The translations under genes and the position numbers were made by a program. A DNA stretch of 64,000 nucleotides from Panulirus ornatus (Eukaryota > Arthropoda > Malacostraca > Decapoda > Palinuridae): contig NC_092290.1 in NCBI RefSeq assembly GCF_036320965.1, forward strand, positions 1,399,420 through 1,463,419. Reading direction: 5' to 3'. Shown in pieces: positions 26,071 through 39,300 of the stretch (within the stretch, counting starts at the first letter, position 1; the number at the start of each line of letters is the position of its first letter). The notes under the pieces were generated by a model. The model was not told the origin of the DNA. It saw only the letters and a program-made list of their open reading frames with translations, and ran no database searches.

Positions 26071-28352
26071 CTAATACACATATACTATAAAAAGAAACCT
26101 CATCAAATTGCAGCAATATCAAAAGTAGATACTTTTCCAAGTGTTCAAGTTGTACGTACCTATAATGTGAAGGTTTGTACCACGTATTCTTCTGTAATCG
26201 TGCTAACAAGGCTGAGTCCAAAGACATAAAGACACACCAAGGGTGACGGACGATACGCCCCACGTGCACCATGTGTTAGCGGCCGGACATAAAAACACCA
26301 TCGCTACCTCCTGTTTTTCTGACATCACAGTCGAGGAAAAAGCCTAACAAGGCAATGTACACATCCATACAAACAAGCCAATAAAAGTTTATTGGCCTAC
26401 TGTCCCACAGTGTCTAAGCATTCCGCGCTAGTTCAAACAAGGAACGGGGCTCTTGCATCACTCTTACTGTCTCGCTCTTCTCAAACAGGTCAGATAAATA
26501 TCACACCAGCCTGTCTGTCCACCAAGTTATAAGGAAGAAGAATCTCCTCACACTCACATTACACCGACATATGTACACACAAGCAGAATTTCACACATGC
26601 ACCCAACAGTAACCAAACTTCTGCAACTGGCAACACACTCATCCAAGGAACATTAAAACGGAAGAAGCTTTCCTTCACTACAGAGAAATTTGCGTTAAGT
26701 ATTACTGTCATTCGTTACGTGGTGTATCAACTCATGACAACTGTTTCTTTAATCGTCAAGCGAGAACACTGGTCCATTATGACAACTTCCACAGCCACCA
26801 TCACTAACACCAAGAACAAGAAATTGAAGTTGGTTTCCTTGGAAACGAACACTTGCCCTACAATTTCTTTACATCGAAATAAGTTAAAAATCAAGTGTCT
26901 TAAGTGACGTAGCAATTACGTTCCTTGAACAAAGGGAATCAGAATTGCCATAAAAATGATCTTAGCTAATGACGACGTTTACCCAAGATGTAATTAGTGG
27001 GCGGGGTTCATTATAGACTAACCGCACGGACTCAGATGGCCGCTCTGGGAACACAAGAACAGATTGGTCGCATCTCTATCATATTGTGATGGTTCGATCA
27101 TATGAAGCACTGGTTAGGTTAGGTATGAACACAGCTTCCAGTGCCGAGTAGTGGCCACACGCACGCCAGGGACTGGTGCTATGTTTTACTTACCATAACT
27201 TATGTTGTCACATCTCACCAGGTAATCTATCCTGTCCCTGACAGTGCGTCCATCTCTTGGCCGTCTGGTCTGCGACGGTTACCCAACCCTGAGGTTTAAT
27301 CAGTCCCAGAGAAGATAAATCTGACCTAATTACTGATTTACTTTTTAATCACTTGCCATCAAAAATAAAATCATTATGACTAGGTATGTGGCTTACAAAG
27401 GTGTAACAGAAATAACAACCGCTAGGGAGAACAGGTGCAAGAAACTACTCAAATGTTGAAAAAAGAAAAAATGAACAAAAGCTCCAACAGAACTGGCACT
27501 AGAAAACGGGACTCAATGAAAAAAAAAAAGACATAACATGAACATAGCAGAGTGGAAATATCAGTACATGACACACGGTACCCACAGCAAAACACCTCAG
27601 CAACATTACATATGGTACCCCCAGAACAAGCACCTCGGCACTATGACAACAATGCCACCAGCAGAACATATCAAAAGCTTTACGACACTTGAGTCTGACG
27701 CAGGAGTCTCTCACCAACAACAACAAAATTTTAATAAACTATACCGGTACGTATTTCATCCTGCAACCACACAGCGCCGCTCGGAATGAACTCTGCTCAG
27801 TGTTCGAGCAAGATCATCGCAGCCATGAAGGATCTTCCCAGACTGTCAACTTCCCAGCACGACACTCAGCCTCCTGGTACCAGAAGGACAGACGCAGGGA
27901 ATGCAATGTCGATGACGAGGGCTATAGTGCTTAAAACCCACTACAGTTCTCTGGAAGTTCATATTTTCTAACTTGTGAGAAAGAGATTGTTGTCAGAGGT
28001 GCTGCTACAGCAGGGTTGCTGACCCTGTGGAGGGCGGGGGCTGTGGTCACTCAACAACAACCCTCCACCATCAGTTACCCAGGGCCATTAGAGGGAAACG
28101 TGGCCACAACCTCAACCAAAAGACACGAGCGGACCGAAAATGAGGATTGCGGGAGTGAGAGGAGAAAGCCGGGACAAAGAGGCTGTGAGAGAAACGAGAG
28201 GACTTCAGTGAGACTGAAAGTTTCAAACCGACTGTGAAACCTATCAAGTCCATAACAAAAACAATGTGGATTTTATAAAGGCAAGGAAAACGCTATGAAC
28301 AAAGAAACCCAAAAATAATGTAGACAACAGGTACTGCGAAAATTAAACAAAA

Positions 28353-28354
<2 letters not shown>

Positions 28355-28430
<76 letters not shown>
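28355..28430. repeat. (CT)n microsatellite
   Basis: Pure array of about 38 units. Confidence 0.95.
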
Positions 28431-28433
<3 letters not shown>

Positions 28434-28953
28434 GGCCACCAAAGGAGGAAAACAGAAAATGGTACTACAGGCCAGATACCCCTCTAGGACAAACACTGTC
28501 CGATATGTGAGGCGCCACGACCAACACCTATGTTGACAGTGGAAAGAAAACGGGTAGACAGACAACCATGACAAACATTAGCGAGTCTCTGTTAACACTG
28601 GAAGACAAACGAGTAGCGAGAACCACATAATCACCAACTGAGAGACGTCTCGATACCTAAAACATTGTACCCGGTAAACCAAGATCAATACCCGCCAGAC
28701 TTCTGCACAAACGACGAAAAAAATATGCAGCTAGATACCAACAACCAACACCTAATGGGCCTCTTTTGACTAGAAAAAAGAAAAAGGATAACCAGTAACA
28801 CCACTTGCGTGAGGGACAGACAGAGTGGTGTGAGTCACCATTACTGATTTACGAATCAAAAAATCTGCATTGTGATAGAGGAACAATACCAGCAATTCGG
28901 AGGCGGACTGAGGGTGTGTGCCTGCCTCCCCTCCCTCTCCCGAGCCTGCCATC

Positions 28954-29078
<125 letters not shown>

Positions 29079-29079
29079 T

Positions 29080-31970
29080 CTCTCTTTGCTAAACTTTCTG
29101 CTAAACCCTTCCTCCCCCAGGCACAACCCGCACACACACACACAGGTCACCCAAGGATCTCAAGGGACAAGCCAGTAAACACGCTAGCACTGAAGAGGCA
29201 AATGACCCCAAACAGGCAGTTACAGAGAAGACAATCATTTCCAAGATAATCAGCAGCCGACGAGGAGTCTGGTGGCATCGGGTGGGTGACAGGGATGTCA
29301 CAGCTGCTAAGTGGGAGTGGTGATACCCAGGAAATCAGCAAGTGACGAGTGAAGTGGTCCTGTCTCCCTAATGCACCAAACTACCTCATCCATGACACAT
29401 GTACTTTCCTCATGTACCTACCACTCAACCATCACTCACATTACCTCCTTCATATACCCACCACCTCATCCGTCCCACGACAGCACAAACCCGCCCTTCC
29501 CAGCTCCAGCCTGCTGAACGAACCCTTCCCTTATGTTTTTTTGTTTGACTTTCAGCCTTCAAATTCCCCTCATTACAGCCTGCTGCTTCCTGCCTCTTCT
29601 ACTGCGTGTCTCACCACTGGTTCTGCCTGTCTACAACGCTACAAGACCTTACCTGTTTACCCCACTACCGGTCACGCCTCCTTACCAAACAGATCCGCCA
29701 GTCTCGTACCATGCCTGCTGACTTCTATTTTCTTACCCACCATCTCCTCTGCTCACGTTTTTGCGTGTTTAGTGTACTAGAGATCATGAGTTTTTGTGTT
29801 ATTATTTGCACGCTGCATAAGGTCTCTTTACCATGTCATCTAACCATTCCGGCCCATGCTTACTCAAGCTCAGTAATGGTAACAACTGCAACCCGGACAG
29901 TTTGCTTCAAATACGGAAAAAAAAAAAAGATTTTAGAACTATGGCAGCCATCCGATTGAACATACTCAGTTGAGGTATAACAATTGTTACAAAACAGAAT
30001 CATCACAGTAACTAGTTAACTATTCATAAAAGCGCTTGAAATCAAGCTATGTGTGTGTGTGTGTGTTGAGTTGCGCACTAAACCACCTACATAACACCAG
30101 TGTGTATTAACTTCAATTTACACACTACATCCCAGGATTAACTGACCCCCCGATCTAACCTTCAACATTATGACCACTTAAAATCAGGGGAAGGGTAAGG
30201 GAAGGGGATCAGCTGCTGTACCAACCCAAAGTTCTTGACATTTTCCATTACAGAATTAAGCCATTTGACATACAAACAACAAAGAAGCAAACGAAACCAA
30301 ACACTTTACCAAATTAATAACGAGGAAAATCATGTTATTTCGTAATCATATACAAAACAGGACTCTTACAACCTCGCATACCATCCAATAAGAGAACATC
30401 TATACCAACCATCAACACTTCTGTAAAGTGACAACCGTAAATACTCACAAAATAACGTTAATTTTCCAAGCTACGGACACTGTACCAAAGACACTTATTG
30501 GCAAAATAAGAGGAGGACTTTTTACATGACGAATTCCACCCTCTTGGTGTATTACACTCAGTACAGTGAGCAGACCATCAAAGACTGGACACGGCCTTCC
30601 TGCTCAACCACTGCCACTACATTGACGATACTCGACTCGCCAAGTCTTTACATGGTTCGGGGCATTTAAGTTTTGCACCACTACTACTAAACCAAACACT
30701 TACCCAGGTTCCGATAGCAGATGATGCGGATCTTGATCATCATAAGCACACATGGAGCAAGTCATTGAATGGTTTACACCAAAACACTACGTATCACTCA
30801 TCTAACAAAACAATAGTATCTCTCACATCTGTCTGGTAACACTTCAGAAGGCAGATGCGTGTTCAAGTGTGTTCATTTCAGGGATTCGTTATTGCCACTG
30901 TACCGAATGAGTGTGGCATTTTCCTTTTTGCTCTAAAAGCCAATCTGTTGAAATCAAATAAATTGTTGGAGGAAAAATATGGGGCTGCATGACCAATAAA
31001 TATAATAACAGAGGTAACATGCCAACAATATTTTAACGCTACAGACACCTTGATATTTGTGAATGTGTTTGTATCAGAACGTACTCCACAACTGAACCAT
31101 GATTCATTTCGTTCGGACGGTATAGTTCATATGTCTGTAGAGATACAGGAATCTGATCCTCTTTGGAACATTGGCATCATTTCGATTGCTTTATTATTTT
31201 AGACAACAGAACTCAACTTATATTTCAAAACTTGGACTCAATCGTGTTCACACATTAAGATACATAGCGGCAATGAGGAATGAAAGATTAGTAAGGAAAA
31301 TTACAAAGTTTCTAAACCCCACTAAAACAAATTCTCATATCACAGCTTCAGTCGTTTTGTATATCGACTCAAAAACCGAGTAAAGCTCTCTATAGCACCC
31401 GGACAAGCCCTAGGCGAAAGCTTTTTCTCCTTGTGCTGAGCGATGGGATTATAGTTACGTCACACGCAACAAGCGTTCCTCCTGTTGTTTACTAATATGT
31501 ACCAATTCTCTCCAAAGCCCTGTCTAATTCACAAAAGCTTGGTTGATTGAGATCGAGATGTTACAACAATATCATTACACTCAATTTCAACTACACACTG
31601 AACAGGGAATCTACCGATAACATCTTAAAATCCTGTCTACAAAACGCACGCCCTTACTCTGAGATTTTGCCTTCGTATCACATAAATTTCGCACTAAGTG
31701 GGACCGGGTTTCTTCTAATTTAATGTTTCAGATTAAGAAAAAAAAAACAATTTAAATACCCAGACGAGATGAACACACCTTTCTAGAAAAATCTAGCAAC
31801 GCTCAAATCAGCAACTTTAATGAGTGACCAATCAGATGGCGCAAAGCATGACACTTAATGCAAAATGATTCAGCAGACTTTCTGCAAATTCACATCGCTG
31901 ACTCCTATAAAATGAATACAAGGGGTAGTTTAAAGGCAAATTCCAGAAATTATTTTTTAAAAAATACCCT
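29080..31970. other. Stretch without a supported gene
   Basis: The left part (29340-29780) is C/T-rich and leaves long plus frames without motifs; the remainder is A/T-rich unique-looking sequence. Confidence 0.5.
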
Positions 31971-31973
31971 TTT

Positions 31974-32094
31974 TCATTCTTTCTTCATTTCCTTAACCCT
32001 GTTCTTCATTTGATCAAGGTCGATCGAACTCACCTTGTCTTTGGATAACCATATCTTAACTTTATAATAATTATGTCTTGGACGTCTCATATAA
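31974..32094 (-). other. Candidate last coding exon, gene unknown
   Basis: A strong acceptor (TCATGTTTTTCAG) at 32095 precedes 39 codons of open frame rich in basic and aromatic residues (YMRRPRHNYYKVKIW...) that end in TGA at 31976-31974. A possible preceding small exon at about 32485-32507, with the donor CAG then GTGAGTAA, would join in phase. I do not recognise the protein. Confidence 0.28.
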
Positions 32095-32700
32095 CTGAAA
32101 AACATGAGAAATTAAAGACTGAGAGTAACTACACATCCTACTGACGAAAACTATCACTCAATAAAAGTTAGGGTGTATATATGTTATGCCTCTAAACAAA
32201 CGTTGTGTATGTTGGTACCTAAAGATGAATATATGTATATAACTTAGACATAGGGAAGTGCTTGAGCATTGAAACAATAAAACGAAAATGACTACTCGTC
32301 GCAGCAATACAGGTGTAAAACCACCGTACAACACAAATGACAATCACAAAACTTGTGATGAGCATATATCCATGAAGGTTTTCGCAAATACATTGGGCTG
32401 ACTAGAGCACCGTTCTGGATGATTAAATCTATAAAAATTTAATGCAGATTCGGACAGCAGTTGGGCAATCAAAATTACTCACCTGGGACATGGACCACTG
32501 TACTTCTAGACAGATGGCTCAAGAGAACCTTATAATCTTTTAATTAAGTAAAGAACAAAATTTATCAAATGTAAATACCATATATCCCAGTCTAGCATTC
32601 TTTCCACATGACCAAACCACATGCGAAATCGTTATAAGGAAAATACTTAAACATTCCATATAATGAATGCGTTTGATACTGAACTAATGAGAAGTGGCGG

Positions 32701-32814
32701 TTAATACCAAGGAATATCAGCTTCTGCATTTTCTTTATCAACCCACACACGGCCTGTCTCAGTCGGATGTATGCAAAAACTGAATCGGTCTAGCCTTATT
32801 CCTCTACATGCTTT
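32701..32814 (-). other. Candidate C-terminal coding segment, gene unknown
   Basis: Thirty-seven open codons (with RFSFCIHPTETGRVW and ending ADIPWY) stop at TAA 32703-32701. Composition looks protein-like, but no convincing acceptor sits at the upstream edge. Relation to the segment at 31974-32094 is unknown. Confidence 0.2.
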
Positions 32815-33372
32815 CTATTACCTACCTGGGTGAGTAGGTGAGGTGTTTAAATACAGGCTGTATTTAAAAAATACGGTCAGTTCTTCAAGAAAAAGACACA
32901 TGAATAGAACGAAATTCCAGTTTGGGGGCACCACAGAAATATCTTGTGGAGTTGGACAGCATGCCTTTCAATGGACTTCTTATACTCAGAGAAAATCATT
33001 CATTATAAGGGAGTGTGATTTGGAATAATATTTCTCTCAATTAATAATGAAAGTGATGGTGAAGAGGGTTATAATCAGGTAAAACATGGATACAAAAATA
33101 AAACTACTAGAAATCTACAAAATCTAAGAAAATCAAACCTAACTTTTCCAAAAGAACAAGATTAACCTTACTTTTTTGTACTATAGTTGAAAACAAAAGA
33201 TGATGTCATCTTTCTTATCACACTGATTTAATCCCAATGAATCAAACACTGTGCAAACACTGTAAAGAGATCCTACGGACAAGCGCCTTAGCAAAGGTAT
33301 ATTATTATATTTTCAGATGTGAAAAAATGCAATCAATTTACCTTGCTAGCAGAAGTTAGGTACAGTTTTCAT

Positions 33373-33515
33373 AAGTCATGTCGAAATCCTCCCCTCCAGT
33401 TTTTAGTTTTCCAAAAGAGGGAACAGAGAAGGGGGCCAAGTGAGGATTTTCTCTCTAAGGTTCATATCCTGCTCTTAACGCTACCTCATTAACATGGAAA
33501 ATGGCAAATATACAT
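33373..33515. repeat. Right-half copy of the inverted-end repeat
   Basis: GGAACAGAGAAGGGGGCCA and TCTTAACGCTACCTCATTAA match the right part of the copy at 35806-36010. The left half is absent or too diverged. Confidence 0.5.
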
Positions 33516-33600
33516 GAAAAACAATATTGACATACTCATGTATAATAAAAACATTTTATTCATCTTGTGTAGTTCAAGGCAATGTTCCAACAAAATTAAG

Positions 33601-33665
33601 TTTTTCTTTCTTCTTTCATGTTTGTTTGCTGTATCCCAAGTTAGCAAGGTAGTGCCAGGAACACA
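33601..33665. repeat. Left-end copy of the inverted-end repeat
   Basis: TTTGCTGTATCCCAAGTTAG and AAGGTAGTGCCAGGAAC resemble the left end of the 35806 copy. Confidence 0.45.
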
Positions 33666-33884
33666 CATATCTAGCTATCATATGTAATGTACCAGCTGTC
33701 ATATATATGTAAATCGGTGCTGACAGACTTTCCTACAAGGTGTAACAGACAGAACAGTGTACATTTGTCAAGAACCTTCTTGCCCCTAAAGCGCTTATCT
33801 TGCTTTTCTCCTGCATAGGGTATAGCCTCAAAGCTGCAGTAGCCTCATAAAATGAGTTTTACAGTTAATATATATAGTTTTTCA

Positions 33885-33945
33885 TACTTACTTACCATCA
33901 CCTGTCTTAGCAAGGAAATGTCAGGAACATGAGTCTACCCGGATC
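33885..33945. repeat. Diverged left-end copy of the inverted-end repeat
   Basis: TTTTTCATACTTACTTACC and CTTAGCAAGGAAATGTCAGG follow the same order as the other left ends, with several differences. Confidence 0.35.
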
Positions 33946-34039
33946 AAAGGAGTGCTACTTAACCACTGAAGCACTGGCTCATATTGCAACTTCCTCAAAT
34001 CCTTACAATACCCATGCAGGTAATAACGGTAATTTGCCT

Positions 34040-34470
34040 AAGCTTAGTAGCTGCCTAAAACTATAAAACACCTTTGGAAACATAGATCCCTCCTTATTCA
34101 GGCCTTCTTCACTCATGATCTCCTTACGTCCAAACCATTTCAGCACATCCTAGCCAACTCTCACAGTCAGACTGAGCTTACTACCACACCTCTCTCTCAC
34201 ACTGTCATTCCTTACAAAATCATCTTGCCTTATACCACATACTGTCCTCAAGCATTTCATCAACAAATCCAAACTCTTTCCATTTTTGCGATGAGGATCA
34301 AGACTCACAACCACATGAAAATGTAACTTCAAAAATATCCATCTTTACCCTAACAGAGAATAATCTCTATATTTTCTTGACTAACTGATTACCTGTCATA
34401 CACTCTAAGTGACCATACTGCCCTAAGATATTCAACCATGTGCCTTTACAATTAATTTTTCACACCACAT
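34040..34470 (-). mobile_element. LINE ORF2 C-terminal fragment
   Basis: The minus strand reads VRERCGSKLSLTVRVG, a stop, then DVLKWFGRKE. This corresponds to the C-terminal region of LINE reverse transcriptases whose typical form is GVLRWFGHVERM. The rest is broken by stops. It probably belongs to the same broad family as the fragments at 11570 and 63786. Confidence 0.55.
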
Positions 34471-35204
34471 ACCTTTCTTACATCTATTTATCCTGCACAT
34501 ATAATGCACATATTACCTATCTTTACTGCTCTTATCTTTGAATTATCATGACCTTAGGTCAGAGCAGATGCAAAAAAAGAAAAAGATTGCCTCGGAGAGT
34601 AAGTGCATGAGGGAAGGTAAGGGGAGAGTTATGAAAAGGAAAGTACCTGAAGACCTATGCAATTTTGCCAAGGGAAATCATAAAATCTCAGAAATATAAG
34701 AGTACATTTTAAGAACCAGTAGTGAAAATACACCAAAAGAAAATATGCAGTTCACTCAGCAGCATAAAGGTAAAAACTAAATCACCATACATGTTTTGTT
34801 ATATTCTTAATATAACCAAGACATAAATATGTAACATTCTCACACAAGGGTTCCTAATAATGCATATGATGCTTTTATGATGGTCTTTGTAAAGACAGGT
34901 TGCAATGCTTGAGCCTAAATCAGTAGAATAATAAGAATCATTATAGAACATAAACCCTTGTGACATATGATTTACAAATCTGAAATCAGTCAAGAGGGTT
35001 ACCCTGATTAATGTCCCAACTAAGATTTGTGGTAGTGTTCATCAAGCTACCATTCAAGGTGTATGAACTACATATAAAAATCTATAAAACATAAACTAAC
35101 ATAAGTACTCAAACTTATGAAACCTTAAGTGGGTTCTGGTGATTAAATTCCCATAAAAGATGAAACACATGGCCTTTCCCTAACTAGTGTGGGTTGACAC
35201 TTTT

Positions 35205-35277
35205 TCATCTCCATTGTTCTACATCTTCCAACTTGTCAATTTCCTGGCTAATGAACCTTTGATGGTCAACTTCCATT
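35205..35277 (-). other. Candidate short exon, gene unknown
   Basis: An acceptor-like TTCTGATATATATAG is followed by 23 codons starting MEVDHQRFISQEID and a TGA. The donor GTAGAA inside it is an alternative end. Support is splice context and composition only. Confidence 0.15.
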
Positions 35278-35805
35278 CTATATATATCAGAAAATGGATG
35301 ATAGTTACCAGAAAAAAAAATCCCTTACAGGGCATGGCAGACCAATGCATGTTCAAAGCTTATGCAAGATTTATGAAACCAACAGATAAGGCTAATATCG
35401 GAAGACTATGTTAAAAAAAAGTCAAACATATTAAGCAAATTACAGATATAACCTGAGCAGTTCTGTGTGTTCACCATGGGACAAAAGACTGTGGACTATA
35501 TAAAGTCATTGTTTATGTTCATCACCTTACACAAGGCAACAGACAAAGTATTCTCATGTGTTCACTATTCTATACAGGTGACAGGCACATACCAATATAT
35601 AAACCTGATTAACATAATCGATCTTACAATACAAAATAACTGAAAGTATGACCAATTCTGAAACTAAGAACACTAAATTTTGTAACCACATGTTGTTCTG
35701 ACTTTGCTTGAATGTTTACAAATAGTTCACTGTGAAAGGCATATATACAATGCGGAAAAACTAATTCACAGATCAAATTTCTAACATCAAACATACATTT
35801 TTTTG

Positions 35806-35967
35806 TTCTTTTTTCATACTTGATTGCTGTGTCCTATATTAGCACGATATTGCCTGGAACAGATGAAGAAAGGCCAGTGAAGGGGGCCAGGAGAGGATAT
35901 TCCCTCGGAGGCCCAGTCCTCTGTTCTTAACGCTACCTCGCTAATGCGGGAAATGGCGAATAGTATG

Positions 35968-36010
<43 letters not shown>
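35806..36010. repeat. Short interspersed repeat with inverted ends and A/TA tail
   Basis: The left end (TTTCATACTTGATTGC...) resembles the reverse complement of the right end (GCTACCTCGCTAATGCGGGA...AATAGTATGAAA) over about 45 bases, with a purine-rich middle. The right end is followed by an A run and a short TA array. Such an element could fold on itself. Confidence 0.55.
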
Positions 36011-36321
36011 CGTTTTCTCATGATTGAAAAAGCCTGATTTCTGGGTGTCCTTGTATGGGGCACGAAATATGGGTGATGGTTCTGTATACCACATATCAGA
36101 TGCAAATCATATCCTTGAAGTCCAGATTACAAAGCCGTTCATGCATTCTAAAGACATGACGACAATGGCACTTGCATCTTAGTTCATATACAAAACTATA
36201 AGAATGAGTGCCTAGCATGGCTGTTTTCATTCAAAGTCTTCAGGAAATGTAGAAATATGCTCTCAAGTACAACAATGAATAAAGGCTAACATAAAGTTTT
36301 CTGCAGACATTCTAATTAAAT

Positions 36322-36327
36322 TTTATT
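36322..36327 (-). terminator. Candidate polyadenylation signal of INTS12
   Basis: AATAAA reads on the minus strand 15 bases after the INTS12 stop codon (36344-36342), inside an A/T-rich stretch. This would give a very short 3' UTR. Other signals further downstream are not excluded. Confidence 0.4.
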
Positions 36328-36341
36328 ATTCTGAAATTTTT

Positions 36342-39300
36342 CTACAATTTGCGTTTCTCAGCCATCTTTGCCGCAGCTTTTTTCTTCATCAAGTGCATTC
36401 TTCTCTCAGCAGAAATCATAGAATTCGATGGTGCAGAGGATTTCCCAGACGATGATGATGATGATGAGGATGATGATGATGATGATGATGAAAGTGAAGA
36501 CTTGCTGCTACCATTGCTATTTCCACCACTGTTATTGGAACCTGCAAAATGAAAACCACTGCTTTAGACAGAATACCAACTATCATAAAAAATGCACTCA
36601 TCTAAATCTATTTTGCTTTCCTCATCACATCAGTTACATCGGTAGCCATAACTTACTAAAACCATGCCAACAAAAAATTCTAACTGCTTCTGCTATCTAC
36701 TCACCAAATTTAGTACCTTAAAAATGCATTCAAATGAAAATTACATTGGTTATTTACCTAAGTTCCTTCCCGAGGCAGAAGAAAGGTTGGTAAATGGTGA
36801 TGGACGAGAAAGACCAAGCCCCTTGGTTGGTGAAGGTGTGGGGCGAGTGTGTGATCCACCTGATTTCCCTCCACTTGACAAACTAGGTATGCCTCCACCT
36901 CCAACTCCCCGGGTACCACTCATGTTGCCACTTCCAGATGTGTTAACCATTGCAGTCTGCAGATCAAATGTAATGGCATGTTGAAGAGTTAATACAAAAA
37001 CAAAATTTGGGATACAAGCTGGAGAATGCAAGGTTATCCTATTTCCATATCACTCAATTCCACTTAATATGTCTGCCTTACCACTACCAATTTTCTCTGA
37101 CATGCACAAAAGGGGTGGCTGGGAGGGCTTAATAAGTCCTTGCCTTTCTAGCCTTATGTTCAAAGTGCCCTTTTTATCTCAAGAGGCACTGCCCTTTTAT
37201 TATTCTAGCATAGCAATGCCTATCATACTTTCTCCACTCCTTATGCGTAACCACACTCAATTCTTTTTATCTAATCTATATTGCCAAATATCAGTTCTTT
37301 CATACATTGTGACAAAAAATTTTTTAAGGCTCTAATAAAAGACAAAAATCCTTGTCAAGGTCTAGCGTGTAATGAAACTAAATACTGACTAAAGAATGAG
37401 AAGAAAGGAGAAAATAAGAATAAAACTCTGAGGTAACAATCCTGAGGTAAGAATCCTGTCTTCAAAAAAAGACAGGTCACAGCTTTAACAAAATACAAGA
37501 GGAGATACAGGCTTCCAAAGTTTAACAGTGTAGGAAAAGAAACAACACAACAGCACCTCCTGTAAAGGGACAAGGACACCTAATTTCCTGAGGTAGACTT
37601 GATACCCCTACATATAATTCTAATAAAAAAAATCATATCAATGAAAAATTTCCTACATTGCCAATACCTGCTTTTTAAGAGTCTTTGTACACTTAGCACA
37701 GTACCACACAAGACGAGGATCATTGACATCTTGGTCAGTAACAGGTGGTTTGTGACACTCTTGATGGTATAAAGAATGGCATTCCTGACATTCCACCAGT
37801 CGATTACGTGGAGAGACTTCAAAACTCCTGTGAAATGGAAGAATTTTACTAATATAAAATCAATCTAATTATTTAACTGATGATGGGCTTTTACTATCCA
37901 CATACAGCACCGTGTAATGAGAAAGAAACCACCTAAAATTACTTTCATTAAACATGTTAAAATACATACGTCATATCCATAAAGTAAGACTTTTGGAAAT
38001 TCTGTCCCATTACCCTTGTAACTACATAATTTTATACTAATATCATATCAAAAGAAGAAAATGTCATAATGTGTCCAACTCACCAACCCTTGATGAAACC
38101 ATAGCTTGAATACCACATTTTGAAATATAAATTCATCATTCTAATATTGTACTGTTACAAGAGCTTTTAAAGACAGCAAATCCCCTACTCACTTCTCCAC
38201 ACTTTCATACTATGGACACAAACACAGAACAATTCAGAGTTTTCAAACTAATAGTTACAGAAGCATATAAAAATTTCTACTGACAGAAAATATTATAAGG
38301 AATTCTCAAGTGTTCTATGGGTCAACCCTTATTTCAATATACATGACACTGCAAATATTTCCTGCATTATCAAATATAACCCCCCTCTCTTCATGAGATA
38401 AAATGGTTATATATCTTTCAAAATTTCCATAAACACTTAAACTAAGCCTTTGCAACAAAAATCCTCACTCAGCAGTTTCCTGAGCTCTTACTTTGAGAAA
38501 GAAAAATAAAGAAAGGCTTGCTTGCTACTCTTGCTTCTCTTAGTCATCTTCACCAACATGCAAGAGATATGCAGGTACTGTCCTCTTCCCTTATCCACAT
38601 TGGTATTTCTGATTCTGGAGTACAACACAGGCTACAAAGGGTATATTTAGGACTGAAGTGGAAAGTTATAAAAATTAGCGGAAAGTTATAAAAATTAAGT
38701 AATGTCAGGGACAACTACAGAGGACAAACAAAATGTCAAGCTTATGATAATAAATGATAATGGAAGAAAATGATCTGGAAATATAACTACCTAATGAGAA
38801 AGAAAGCAACACCAAAGAATGAGATTTAACAGTCTGAGTGAAGATAACAAAAAATAGATTAGAAAATGAAAAAATATTATCTTTCTATCTATATCTCTGA
38901 TGCCTGTTCCTAAATGGAACTCTCTCAAGGGGGTGGCCACAGCAGTAGGGTCTCCATGACTTGTGAACTCCAGTGCTGCTTCTTAGCTTTTAGATTCTTA
39001 CCCTTAACAGGCCACTGGCAGTGGGCAACCCTAGCACAGTGTTTGCTGAGGCTCCTACCTAATGTTCCTACCTACTACTTTTATCTACTGTTTCTACCTA
39101 ATGTTCCTGCCTAAGTGCTCCTACATACTGCTTCTATCTAATCCTCCTGCCATTTTGCCAAAAGGTAGGGCCAGCAGATAGTGCTCACCACAGGAAAATC
39201 TAGATACAAAGAATGAGCTGTGTGAGTACAGTGTTGTCAAGTGCTATGTATGACAAGGAGAGAATGTCTCTTTGTGGACAGAATGCCAGTAGTCCACATG

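Noticed and set aside
27105..27130. GGTTAGGTTAGG, similar to the arthropod telomere repeat TTAGG
   Set aside because: Only two units; too short to be a telomeric array.
29349..29780. 143-codon plus frame
   Set aside because: C/T-rich composition, no recognised motif and other frames similarly open; judged noncoding.
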